A stretch of DNA of 64,000 nt, from positions 13,888,001 through 13,952,000 of the forward strand of contig OZ234494.1 in NCBI GenBank assembly GCA_965153455.1. The letters are read 5' to 3'. A program made the translations under genes and the position numbers. This document shows, one piece after another, positions 23,090-36,830 of the stretch. A model generated the notes under the pieces. That model worked only from the letters and a program-made list of their open reading frames with translations, made no database searches and was not told the origin of the DNA. The stretch's first letter is position 1; the number at the start of each line of letters is the position of its first letter. The DNA is from Sphagnum compactum. Lineage: Eukaryota; Bryophyta; Sphagnopsida; Sphagnales.

Positions 23090-24331
23090 TCACCATTAGT
23101 GCATGCAAGAACAAACACCATCCTTGAAGTGATGAAAGTGATTCGCATCCCTCACCATGATTGTTCTCCCAACTATTTTTGAAACGAACTTAGTGGAAGT
23201 ATGGCAATCTTCACAAACCTGCAGGTTCTTTCTTTATCCGGAGTGGAGTACCAGGTGCTGTGTTGAGGAGCCCGGTGTATAGCTTAGTTGGTAGAGCATT
23301 GGGCTTTTAACTTAATGGTCGCAGGTTCAAGTCCTGCTATACCCAAATCAGAATGCAATTGCCAGTTTCTCACTATGGTGGCACAAACGAAACACCTTTT
23401 CTTCTTCCTCTACATCATGTAGCACAATTGTAGTATGTGGCACATACTGAGCATCATGCATGAGCACTGACAATCTCTTCAATTCTGCACAGATATCAAC
23501 CATCTGAGGGTGGTCTTGATCATCTACTAAAAATGTATGCACCTTGTTATCCACCTCAATCCAGGTGCAACCTGGCTGCCTTTTCACACCTCTTTCCTTT
23601 CTCTGCTGTTCAACATCCTCACAGAGATGCCTGTTGCCAGAAGCAGCATAGATATTTGCTAGCAGCACATAACCTGCAGCATTTTCAGACTCTAATTCAA
23701 TAACTTGCTGAGCAACACATTCTCCCATCTCCACATTTCCATGAATTCTGCAAGCACTGAGCAAAGCCATGCATGTAGCAAAATGTGGTTTACAGGGCAT
23801 GCTCTTGATCATATTCTCAGCCTCCTGTAGATGACCAGCATGGCCAAGAAGGTTGACCATGCACGTGTAATGTTCCATTGTTGGAGAAATCATGTGAACT
23901 TCCTTCATTGAAGCACAAAAGCACATGCCTTCTTGGAAAAGCGCAATCGTCTTCTCATGTTGCCCAGCCTTACCGTACCTTGCAAGGCTTCTATTCCACG
24001 AGAACCGATCCAATTGCACAGTCCCTGGTGCCATGGCGGCCAGTTTTGCATCCACCCACGGGGGATTCCTTAGGTGCCCAATCCAGAGTGAATGCTGCGT
24101 CATCTTATGCTTGAAATCCGGGTATCGTGCAGTCGCGTTCTCCGACCAGCAATCCCACCACTGCGAAGGATCTGAAAAGAATTGCCGCCACAGTGTCTCG
24201 ATTCTCTGGCCCGCTGCTGTTGGTTCACCCTTTCCACCCCAATTCCTTGCCACCGCTCTTCTGCTGCCGCAAGTCACTACATGTCCTAACCGACACGACT
24301 CGACGGTGAGTCGATGGCGCACTGCCATCAC
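23090..24331 (-). pseudogene. DYW-type pentatricopeptide repeat (PPR) pseudogene split by a tRNA insertion
   Basis: PPR-DYW proteins act in mitochondria or plastids, where the DYW domain deaminates C to U in RNA. The minus-strand frame from 24331 encodes 327 residues. These are a basic possible targeting start, an OSB/PDF-like motif at about 45-84 (WRQFFSDPSQWWD, PDFKHK), a remnant PPR motif (SWNRSLARYGKAGQHEKTI), a last PPR with the E/E+ part (MEHYTCMVNLLGHAGHLQEA), and the start of DYW ending HSEKLAIAF. A 77-bp insert (23274-23350) follows and supplies a stop at 23348-23350. The DYW domain resumes at 23273 with GLLNTAPGTPLR. One extra base near 23228-23235 shifts the frame. The domain then runs through CEDCH and [13 protein letters not shown] to CSCMH, where the tyrosine codon of DYW is TAA (23096-23098) before tryptophan and the ancestral TGA (23090-23092). 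Most PPR repeats are also absent, so an internal deletion is likely. Confidence 0.9.
23273..23345 (+). tRNA. trnK: Mitochondrial-type tRNA-Lys(UUU) copy inserted in the PPR pseudogene
   Basis: The 73-nt cloverleaf is complete. The anticodon TTT lies at 23306-23308 in the loop cttttaa, the D-arm contains agttggtag, the T-arm is gcagg-ttcaagt-cctgc, and the 3' end is taccca. It follows plant mitochondrial trnK(UUU), not the nuclear cytosolic tRNA-Lys, as I know them. Position 1 is C rather than G, so the first acceptor pair is broken, and this C also serves as host coding sequence. Two T substitutions change the D-stem (gctt) and the anticodon stem, where G-U wobble keeps pairing. It sits antisense to the PPR gene. 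It is likely a relic of organelle-derived DNA or RNA and probably not functional. Confidence 0.85.
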
Positions 24332-24969
24332 AACGAAGATTTATCGAAGTAAGCTAAATTGAGGGGCTTGGAATTCCTGAGTACCCCAACAGCGGCACCA
24401 ATCTCACAGGCACAAACAGGGGGTGATTATCCAGGAACGTCTGCTTCCTAGTGAGCATCTAGGGTGAGGCCGATACTAGGTGCAGGATGCACCTAGTGGG
24501 GCGCCTCACCTAGCATAAAGGAAGTTTTGAAGGCGGATTCTGCTAAAATTAGAGCTGTGGTTTCTTAAAATCCACCATTTATGTCAAAATCGGCACATTT
24601 CCAAAGAAGGCCTAGTCCTGCAATGTAAGATGCTTGAAAAGTGTGCAGAATCAGCCCTCCAAACACCGTAATGAACTGCCAGAAGTTTTGCAGTGTATCT
24701 GGAGGTAACCTTGTAAAGCATATTTCTTCATCCAGGAGCGCAGGTGTCGCATGTTGCCGCAGGTGAAGCAGCAGCTAAAGCTTTTGCATCTTGAGGGAAA
24801 GCTCTATATATATATGCGTGTATGTGTCTCTGGCAGATACATGTGCCGTGAATGTCGTTGCTTCGCATTGAGGAAAACGGAGAGATAGTTTGAAATGGGT
24901 TCCGATGGACGCTTCGCACTCATGTGAGTGATTTTCTTACGCTTTGTTTGTGTAAGAAGCGCACTTGGC
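24332..24969. other. Spacer between PPR pseudogene and UBC27, with a hairpin
   Basis: This holds the former 5' flank of the PPR pseudogene on the left. At 24464-24509 there is an imperfect palindrome with outer arms gtgaggc/gcctcac and inner arms actaggtgca/tgcacctagt. No gene is recognised. Confidence 0.45.
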
Positions 24970-25390
24970 TAACCCTAACACACCCACTACCCGTCCCTTT
25001 GACATGCAAACCGGAAGCCGCCGTGCGATGTTCACTGTTTGCTGTAATTCAGAACAAGTATAATCGTTCCCATTTCTCTATTTTTGTTTTCGCCCGAAGA
25101 AGCAAGCCCAGTTGAAAGAGGTCAATACATAAGTGTCGAAGAGAGAGAGGAAGGAAGAATTCTAGGGTTTTGCTGTACTAACCCTAGCACACACTCCCAC
25201 CACCCATCCCTTTGACATGTAAAGCTGACGCCGCCATGCAATGTTCACTCTTGCAGGAATTCAGAACAAGTAGAATCCTTGTTTCTTTCTCTCTTTTTTT
25301 GTTTTCGCCGAAGAAGCAATTGCTCTTTAAGGAGATCAGTACATAAGGATCGGAGAGAGAAGAAGGAAGAATTATAGGGTTTTCTGGGGC
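24970..25390 (+). promoter_or_regulatory. Tandemly duplicated promoter/leader block upstream of UBC27
   Basis: Two head-to-tail copies, about 24970-25175 and 25180-25390 (period near 209 bp), match along most of their length. Each begins with aaccctaacac or aaccctagcac, continues through ccctttgacatg, gccgcc, atgttcact, ttcagaacaagta, tttttgttttcgcc and agaagcaa, and ends with a gagagaggaaggaagaatt-like tract and agggtttt. The copies differ by scattered substitutions and small indels. The second copy ends about 50 bp before the start codon, so the block probably contains the promoter and leader. The aaccctaa phrases resemble plant telo-boxes. Confidence 0.7.
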
Positions 25391-25440
25391 AGGTAGGCAG
25401 GAGGAATTGAGAGGGGCACGGAAGCTGAAAACGGATCACC

Positions 25441-28550
<3,110 letters not shown>

Positions 28551-30719
28551 GTGTAGGAACATGAGCATTTGATGGTCTAGCTGAATGTGGAGTGATTCTC
28601 AGCAGCAAAGCTGCATGAAAGTGCATATTTGTATTTGCAACCCCGTTTTTGGTATCAGCTTTCTCATTCTCATTACCAAACACCACTCTTTTCAAGCTCA
28701 AGGTGGAGAGCTTCGGGAAATATCCAATCAGCAAACTGCTGTACTTCTGATCTCTTTTAGCTGTGATTGACAACTTGGCTCCCATTGTCAAACTAATTTA
28801 TGACTTTGGTATGACTTCCAAATTTTGTTGGGGTAAATGATCACTTCATCTCCGTGTAAAACTGTCTAAAGTCATACACCTTCCATTGTGGCCTTGCTTG
28901 AACTTTCATTGTTGAGGTCTCATGTCTGCCACTGCCACTTTGCGTTTCTGGCCTTCATGGCTTTTGTATCAGGTTGCTAAAGCAAAGTTTCCTGGAAACC
29001 ACTTCTTGATTGCAGAACACTGGAAGATGGAACGTGGAATATGTAAGATCTATCCGAGTGAGTTCTAGAAACTTTTGATCTACTATAAATCTTGCCTTGT
29101 CCATACCATGTCCTTCCTTTAGAACTTATTTGCACGTTCTTCACATTTTGATGATTTGCTTCAGAGGCAAGCACATTGATTGTAGAGAAAGATGGCATTG
29201 CAATTCTTGATGTCTTATACCCCTTAAACTTTCATTATTTCTCTCCTTAGATACAATGTGTAGTGTTTTAGTTTTGAAGCGGGTGTTAGGTGGTTGTGAG
29301 GTTAGGTGTTAGGAAATCATGCATCCTAATAATGTCTTCATCAAATCTGACATGCAAGGGATGATCGTAGAAATCATTTTTGTAGCATGTTTTTTTATAT
29401 TCTCTTAATCTTTTTGGAACAGCCTGTATAATTTGCAATTGGAGTTATAATAGCTCTCCAGACCATGTCAAAATTCAAACAAGTCTCCAAAAAATGTCTT
29501 ATTTGCAATTCCCTATTGTCTCAAATATGAAGATATAATCTTCCAACTCAAACTGTACCAGTCTGGGCAGGTTCTTGATTTGCTTCTGGATATTAACCGG
29601 GTATATTGCTGGATATATACATATATGATTGCCAAATATCCTCATTTGAAAGACCTGGCCCCACATCCAACCCCGGCATTTTAGGAAACTTGGTACCTGC
29701 CTCCCTTTCATAACCGGACCTTCTAAAATTCAAATATCTATAACTGGACCCAACTGGGGGGGGGTGTAATTGGAAAGGGTATTTACCAAAAATTTGGCTT
29801 ATGCCCTTTTAATACCAAACTTATACCCACCTTTGCCTCGTATGGTTAGGGTTAGGGTTTTGTAGTTTTTAGAACTTGCACTTTGCATGTCTCCTGCCTC
29901 CTTCACTTTCCGCATTCTCCTTTCACCTTTGCAATGTCCACTTTGAGCTTTTTGTCAATGTGCCATCAAAACTATGAATGCAACGTACTAGCCATTGGAG
30001 CATTAAAAGGAATCAATCAAGCATGGTGAATCTAGAGCCAAGTGATTTACATGAAAAAGGTATGTGATTCTTGAGCTTCCATCTTCAACAATTTTCTATT
30101 TGCAGTATAGGTCAGAAGTTTGAAAACAGATTGGTTGTTTGGTTTGAAGAAAATGCATGTAATAGTTATTGGTTGTAGTTTGTAGCCTCATTTGTGCTAG
30201 TCAATCTATTTATGTTTTCAAAGGTGGGAGAGGACAAGGGATTTCAACATAATTGTTATCTATTACCAATTAATTAGAATGTTTTTGGTCTTTAATATCC
30301 AAGTTTCATTGTTTTTGCGTGTTTCACTTGTTTTGCATTCTACACCTTGCTACAAGTTTTGCTTGAAGACGCATTTGTAAAACAACAAAGGTGGGAAAGA
30401 GCTTGAATCAACTTTCCCATTTTTTTGTTTTTTGTTGTCTTTTCGTTTATTGCCTACTAGTCTCCTCGCTTATTCACAAGCAAGTTGTAGAAAGGTATGA
30501 GCGTATATGGCAACATTCAACAAGATCTTCAAGTTGCATCAAGTGGCCTCTAAAATTTTCACTTCATGAAGCTTTAAACTTTAAACCTTAAACTATCACC
30601 TTGTCTTTCCAAAGGATTGTGAAGTCTCCTATTGTTAGAAGTTTTCTTGTTGCAAGGGTTAGGAAGATTTGTGAACACTTCATAATTTGTTTGTCTTTTG
30701 ATCTTGTGTTAGAATCTTA
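28551..30719. other. 3' flank of UBC27 and AT-rich spacer
   Basis: The first few hundred bases probably contain the UBC27 3' untranslated region. A short telomere-like ggttagggttagggttt lies near 29845-29862. No other gene is recognised. A minus-strand frame at 28117-28791 is antisense to the last UBC27 exons and lacks any domain. Confidence 0.5.
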
Positions 30720-33700
30720 TTGAACTTTCTTTTGATGAATTTTTCTTCATGTCCTACCATGACTACAATGAGTGTTCATGATCTCCTTTCTGATGAAGAT
30801 TTCTTAGCTTTTGTAGGACATGATATCAATAGTATTGGTAATGTTCAAGCAGACTACCATGGGGAACCAGAGAATCCATTAGTTGTTGACATGTTAAAGT
30901 TGTGCATGATGATGCATCCATCACCAAAATGCATTTGGAGATTTTGTGGAAACAAAGGTTTTTATGGAAGTCACATTACCATACTTCACTCATGTGGGCT
31001 TTTTTTAAGGTAAACAATAGCCAACCTATGGATTTGGAGCATAATCAACTCATGAGGTGCATTATCTACCATAGTGATTCTATTGGTCCTAAAATCCTAG
31101 CCATGTGCACCAAGTGTAGAAAAGGATGATTGTATAACATAAGTCTAATGGAATTATAACTATGAAAAAACATGTTGAGGGTGAACATTCTCCCCTCATG
31201 AAGAGGTTGGCAGAAGATCCCAACTACGTTACAATAGCAAAAGCTCCCATTGATCGAAATTGACGCGCCCCCAAACTCCTCAAGAAACCCAAAGGTGGGC
31301 CCCAAAATGAAACAACGGAAGAAGAAGAGAGTTTGGGCATGCTCCCTAACTCGCAGCACTTCGGGGGTAGGAAGGCATGCTGAAGCTCTAGGATGGGACT
31401 AGGACAAATTCACAAGCGAAAGTTCAAGATGATATCAACCTGCACAACCAAAAAAAGAAGGCAGTTAATGCAAGTTGAAATGGTGTGGCAGATTTAATAG
31501 GGACAATCTTTAGCACAAGTTTTACATGGCCCAAAACCTTTGGGAGGAGGCACCACTCCCCTCCCTATGGTATACTATGTGCCTCTCCACGGGGACTACA
31601 TCCAAATGTCACTTTTTCCCAAGACTTCCAAGTGGGAGTCCCAAAATTGGGACTTTTGTTGTCCCAAAACTTTGGATGCTCATAGATTTCTTAAATCAAG
31701 TCTTTTTCGAGAGTGTGAAGACAATATATTATAACCCTTGAAAATATGTTTCCAATAGTGTATAGAAAGCTCTAATCGGAGCTCATTTGACCCCTTTTTT
31801 CAAGGGTTTTGTAGTCGGGAGTTAAATTCCCAATTTGACTCTCGCCCCTTCTTTTGATCATAACTCATGTAAATCAAGTTTAAATGAACAATGCGAGGGC
31901 ACTTTAAACATCTATGCTTTAAGAAATTCCTAATGGTATCTTGATGGCCCAATTTGGTGCTTGTTTGCCTTTCCAACCAAGGCTCTGAACATTCACAACT
32001 CCCAAAGTGTGAATGCACTTGGGAATCATTGGGCTTAATCCCCTGCATTCTCCCCCATTTGTGAGAGTGTGTTTCACACCTAAATACACTCTTAGCCTCA
32101 TGGGCCCTTGCACTTCACACTTTTGTCATGAACCCAATGTTAGGTTTACGACAGAAATGCTAATAAGAAAAGGGCACATGTTTTTCCATTTGAAATCTCT
32201 GGATTTTTTTTTTACTTCAAGTTAAGTAAGTTCAAAAAAGATGACCCAACACATGTGGGTAGATGCACAATCAAATGGCTCACTTTTTCCTAAATACCAT
32301 TTATTCAAATGCATATGGTGATTAGTATATCCTTAGATCTACTAATTGCGACTTGGATTTAAACTAACAACTTCATTCTGAAGAGAACTGTTTGGTTATT
32401 TATTGATAAGAAAACTCATTTTATAGTAGTAATGGACTTTTGAAATTGAAAAATAGGGACTGGTCATTGATTGGAACATCACAAAATGGACAATCTTATA
32501 TTAATTCACATTCCAAATTTGTTATTGGGATTTAATATATGATGAAATACAAAACAATAAATTCATATCATGAATCTTTTCTTTAAAAATCTTAACCATT
32601 TAATAGTTAGGGACTTTTGAATGGTTCAAATTTGACCATATTTTCATAAGTTCATAGGAGTTGCAACTTTTGTTTGTTTTTCAGTTTTTTGTTCCAAAAA
32701 CATACATTGTTTTTGAAAGCTTTAGATGGGCCATTATTCGTATGGACTTTGTGGATTTTCCTTTTAAGACTTCCAAGATAAAAAATAACATCAGCTATAG
32801 TAAATATAAAATTTCATATAGATTTGGGAAGGTTTGTAGGTGATTGAACATGTATTATTCAAAGATTAAAATAATAACATTTTTTAAAGCAACAATTGTG
32901 TCCATTTGAATCATTTTAAATAATATTGTTTGGATTCATAAGGACTATAATTTCTGCCATTTTTTAACCACTCAACTATTAATTCACCCAGGTGGGTTTT
33001 TTGGATGATCTCATGTTGTTGATGGTGAAAGGGCTTTTGGTTATGAGGATTGTAAAATCTGTTGGGTTCCAAAGGTTATCATATAGGCTTTATTTGCAGA
33101 TTGTCTTCCCATCTAGGAAGGTTTTGTTGAAATTATTATACCTACTTGGTAAAAAAAACCACGAATTTATATGTGTAGCCTACATTGGTTGGTTGTTTCT
33201 TTACCACCTGCACATTCAACTTATGGATGTTGAAAGGAGCACATCACATTTTTGTTGTGGTTGTCAATTTTATCCACAATGATCGAGAGGTGAAGTACGT
33301 AACTATCTTATTTGAGGTGATTGACACAAATGGCATTGCAATGGTTCCTAAATTGCAAGAGTTATGATATTGGTTTGTTCCAATTGATAAAATAGTTACC
33401 TATGTAAATGATGAAAGGTCCAACTTGCAAACTTGTACAAATGCCCTGAATTCTATTGTATCATGTAGTACCTTGGGTTTGTTGGAGCCATTTCATGGTT
33501 CATGTCTTGGGCATGCACTTTTGATTATGAGTTAAAGGAGTTCATGATTTGAATGAAGAAAGAGATTCTAGAAGTTCTTTTACCATTTGTTTTTTTTTTG
33601 CATGTGTTTGACAAAAAAAAAAGTTCATAATATGTTGGTTTTGATGTTTGATCCAAGGTTTAAAACATTTACATTTGGTTACCATTTTTTGGGTCGTGAA

Positions 33701-33844
33701 AATGCTATTACTATGGTTGTTGAGTATGATGAGAAATTATTGTTACCCTTACTAATGGTGGCAAACAAGTTGCTAATGCTTGATAGGGTTGAAAAAGCTT
33801 GTAGTCTTCATTCACAAGTGGATTCTGAAGGTTTATTTCACACG

Positions 33845-33878
<34 letters not shown>

Positions 33879-34310
33879 ACACATACATGGACATTGTGTC
33901 AAGGGAGCTTGTTGGATTTGGATAGTTTCCTATTGATGTCGAAAGTTGGAAATGTGTGTTACGTTGGTGGCAGAAAGAAGAACACAAGTTTTCGACCATT
34001 GTTATTTAAGTGCGACACATTCTTGGCATCCTAGCAAGCCAAATTGAAACTAAAAAATATTTTCCATTGCTAGGATTTTGATGGCATTACATTTCATAAA
34101 TGCCATTTACAAATAGATGATTTAAACAAAAAAAATTTGTCACCAACAAATAACCATTAGATCCACAGACTGGCTGTGTGAAACCCACTAACCTTGCATC
34201 TATTTATGAGGTGGAATCATACTTGACAACATAATTAAAAGTAAAATTCCAAGATGATGTTGATTGTGAAGATTTTTTAGACCTAAATGGGGCCTTTTAA
34301 TCTTTGTGTT
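30720..34310 (+). mobile_element. hAT-type DNA transposon relic
   Basis: Fragments in shifting frames follow the order of a plant hAT transposase. A BED-like zinc-finger part lies at about 30880-31260, with paired cysteines in MCTKCRKG and a histidine after KKHVEGEH-like text. The transposase core runs from about 32990 to 33530, with LMVKGLLVMRIVKSVGFQRL, FVVVVNFIHNDREVKYVTI and LQTCTNALNSIVSC. KVHNMLVLMFDPRFKTF lies around 33620-33670. The C-terminal dimerisation region, around 33900-34090, has WW, ILASQIET and related residues. Stops, frameshifts and a (CAA)n expansion at 33844-33879 interrupt it. An unrelated-looking interval at about 31440-32960 separates the BED part from the core. No terminal inverted repeats were identified. 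It is dead. Confidence 0.8.
33844..33879 (+). repeat. (CAA)n microsatellite
   Basis: About twelve perfect CAA/ACA units lie inside the hAT relic. The two encoded homopolymers (threonine or glutamine, depending on frame) in local open frames come from this repeat. Confidence 0.95.
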
Positions 34311-34489
34311 TTCCTTTGTGCAAATAGTTAGGGAGCAATGGGTTTATCCATGGATACTAGTAATTAGTTGAAGATGATGAAAAGAATAATATGTCAAGGT
34401 TTAGAACTTTAAACAACTTCATCCATGATTCCAAAATTTGCATTAAGAGAGGTCTGAAGTTTTTTGGGTGATTTGCTTGGGTGACTTGT

Positions 34490-35090
34490 TTGTTCTATGT
34501 GTCTTCAATGCTTTCAATCTATTGGTTCATGAAACTGTCTTTTATCTTTAATAGATGCTTATAATATGTTTTGTTTAAGTTTGTTGTTTTTGTCTTGTGT
34601 CCATGTTTGATTTATCTATGTATGTCTATTATGTCAAAAATTACTATCTTCAATTTGTTAGTTCATCATGATCAGTTAGTTTTTTTTCTCTAGTAACTAT
34701 ATGTACTTGTTGTGTTTGAGTCTAATGTTTGTTGCTTTTGTGTTTTGTGTCCATGTCTAATTCTTTTATGTCAGTTTATTTTGTCAAGTGTTTTTGTCTT
34801 TAGTTTGTTGGTTAATTATGATCAATTGATTTATTTTCTTTAGTAGATATATGTAGCTCGTTGTGTTTGATGCTTTTGTGTCTTGTGTCCATGTTTTCTT
34901 CTATGTTAGTCTTCTATGTCAAGAGTTTTTGTTTTCAATCTATTGGTTCATTATGATCAGTCAATTTTTTTTTTATAGTAAATATCTATAGCTTGTGTTT
35001 GAGTCTAATGTTTGATGCTGAATTCTGTCTTATGTCCATGTCTATTATGTCAAGTCAATGTGTGGTGTCTTCAATATATTAGTTCAAATT
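34490..35090 (+). repeat. Degenerate tandem repeat, about 140-150 bp unit, four copies
   Basis: Phrases recur in fixed order: ttcaatctattggttcat, gatcagt, tagtaaatata, gtttgagtctaatgttt, cttgtgtccatg, tatgtcaag. The marker cttgtgtccatg (with variants) falls near 34593, 34743, 34882 and 35028. There is no coding content. Confidence 0.65.
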
Positions 35091-35094
35091 TTTT

Positions 35095-35290
35095 TTTTTG
35101 CCTTTCATGAGTTTGTAGTTTGTTGTGTCTATGTTCATGAATCTGTAGTTTGTTGTGTCTTGTGTTCATGACTTTGTAATGTGTATTGTCTAATGCTTTT
35201 ATGTCTATGTGTATGTTCATGAATTTATAGTTTGCTATGTTTTGTGTTCATGAGTCCATAGTCTATTGTTTTTATGTTTGATGCTTTTGT
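35095..35290 (+). repeat. Degenerate short tandem repeat around tcatgaatttgtagtttgtt
   Basis: About five variants of a 35-55 bp unit built on gttcatgaatctgtagtttg and ttgtgtct follow directly on the previous array. Confidence 0.5.
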
Positions 35291-35534
35291 GTCCATTTCT
35301 GATGGCAATATGTAGTTTTTCGGGATTTGATTTGAAAACTAGGCCATTCAATGGAAGACGAAACCCATAACCATGAAACATGATAGAAACCTTTCCTTGT
35401 GATTCACCATTTTTGGGGCATTTAGTTGTAAGTGCTATTTTTTATAGTTGTAGAACTTCAAAAATCATTCACAACCCTTGAGGTTGTTTGTTTGTTTTTT
35501 TTTATAAATGCGTTCTTTGAATAAAGATGAAAAT

Positions 35535-35640
35535 ACCCAATGTGTTGTGTATTTGTCAAAGACCCAACTTGTACCAAGTTGTGTATTTGTCAAAGATGTA
35601 GCTTGTACCAAGTTGTGTATTCTTTAAAAACCCTACTTTG
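35535..35640 (+). repeat. Three-copy repeat, about 40 bp unit
   Basis: The phrase caagttgtgtatttgtcaaa followed by an acttgtac segment is repeated nearly three times. Confidence 0.6.
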
Positions 35641-35999
35641 ATGATAACTATTCTGAATTAAAAGCATTTCCACTCACCTGCCCTACTTAGGTCTTTGCAA
35701 ATGTTTCCCATATCCAACATGGAGTGCTAATTATTTCCTCATCCCCAAATATAAACATGGAAAATTGAAACATTTAAAGAGAGTGCCCATTTAAATGTCA
35801 CCACATGGGCAATTAAAAGCAATCATTTTCTTTTATTGGCCCTTTTAGGGTATGTTAGTGTGATTCATATTCATGGGTGTGCTGCACCTTTTGTTTTTTT
35901 TTACTAAGAAGCCACATTCATTGGCACTCCCCAATAGAAGCACCTCTTTTGACCCTGAATTGCAAATTAGAAACAAAAGTGCTCTCTTATAGAGCACCT

Positions 36000-36260
36000 T
36001 TTCAGTTTACATACATGAGGGTTGAACTTTGGGCAAACCATATGGGATAAAACTGACTTGCTATTGGGGAAAGTTTTGGGGAACAACTTGGGAACTTGAG
36101 GAACTCCATGGAACATGATGAGAACACAATGGGAACACATTGGGAACATGGAAGAAAACAAAAAATTACCTCTCCCACCCACCTCCCCCACAAACAAAAA
36201 AACTAGACCCTTGAAGAGTGCGTGTTGAGCCTTTTCATTGGCTGCATGAAACTTTTATTT
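36000..36260 (+). repeat. Dispersed repeat family R3, copy A
   Basis: The marker phrases tttgggcaaaccatatggga, tgctattgggg and repeated gggaac units, a C-rich tract, and gagccttttcattggctgca occur in the same order as in the copy at 36515-36830 and, inverted, at 40720-40965. It is non-coding and probably the fossil of a short transposable element. Confidence 0.7.
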
Positions 36261-36514
36261 TCCAAAGTTGTTTGGCACCAGTTTTGGCCTGGGCTTATTG
36301 CAAAGGGGCACAACCTGTGGGACATAGTGGGGTTGATACCCCCATTATAAACTGGGGTTACTTATTCTTCTGTTTCATATTAATTAGTTGGGGGTGCCTC
36401 ACAAGTCCAACTTTTTTTTTTTTTTTTTTTTCCTGGCAATGAGCCAATTTGATTGGCCCATTGCAAAAAAAAGTTGAAACTAAAGAGGTTCCCCAAAATT
36501 GAAGATTCTATGGA

Positions 36515-36830
36515 AAGATGGAGTGCCTCCCCCTTTGGCCCACCTATAAAGGTGAGAAGGGGAGGACTTTGGGCAAAACATATGGGATTAAAGCGAGGTG
36601 CTATTGGAAACACCTTTGGGGAACACATTGGGAACCTAAGGAACATATTGGGAACCCAGGGAACATATTGAGAACCCATTGGGAACTTGAAGGGAACATG
36701 TTGGGAACAAAGGAAAAAGCAACAAAAATCCCCCCCTCCCACCCAAAACTTAAAAATAAAAAAATCAAGGCACTTTGAGTGCATGCTGAGCCTTCCCATT
36801 GGTTGCATAAAATTTTCCCTTCTATCTGCC
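36515..36830 (+). repeat. Dispersed repeat family R3, copy B
   Basis: This is the fullest copy. It has ggtgagaaggggaggacttt, then gggcaaaacatatgggatta, then a run of ggaacatattgggaaccc-type units of about 19-21 bp, a C-rich tract, and cattggttgcat at the right end. The minus-strand frames through it translate as repeated VFP/NMF blocks and are artefacts. Confidence 0.7.

Noticed and set aside
23273-23345. A working nuclear tRNA-Lys gene
   Set aside because: The sequence follows the organellar type, the first acceptor pair is mismatched, and it sits inside a former coding exon with no sign of Pol III context. It is kept as a tRNA feature but judged a relic.
23925-24362. Plus-strand open frame of 145 codons
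   Set aside because: It is antisense to the PPR coding sequence, whose minus-strand frame carries clear PDF-like and PPR motifs.
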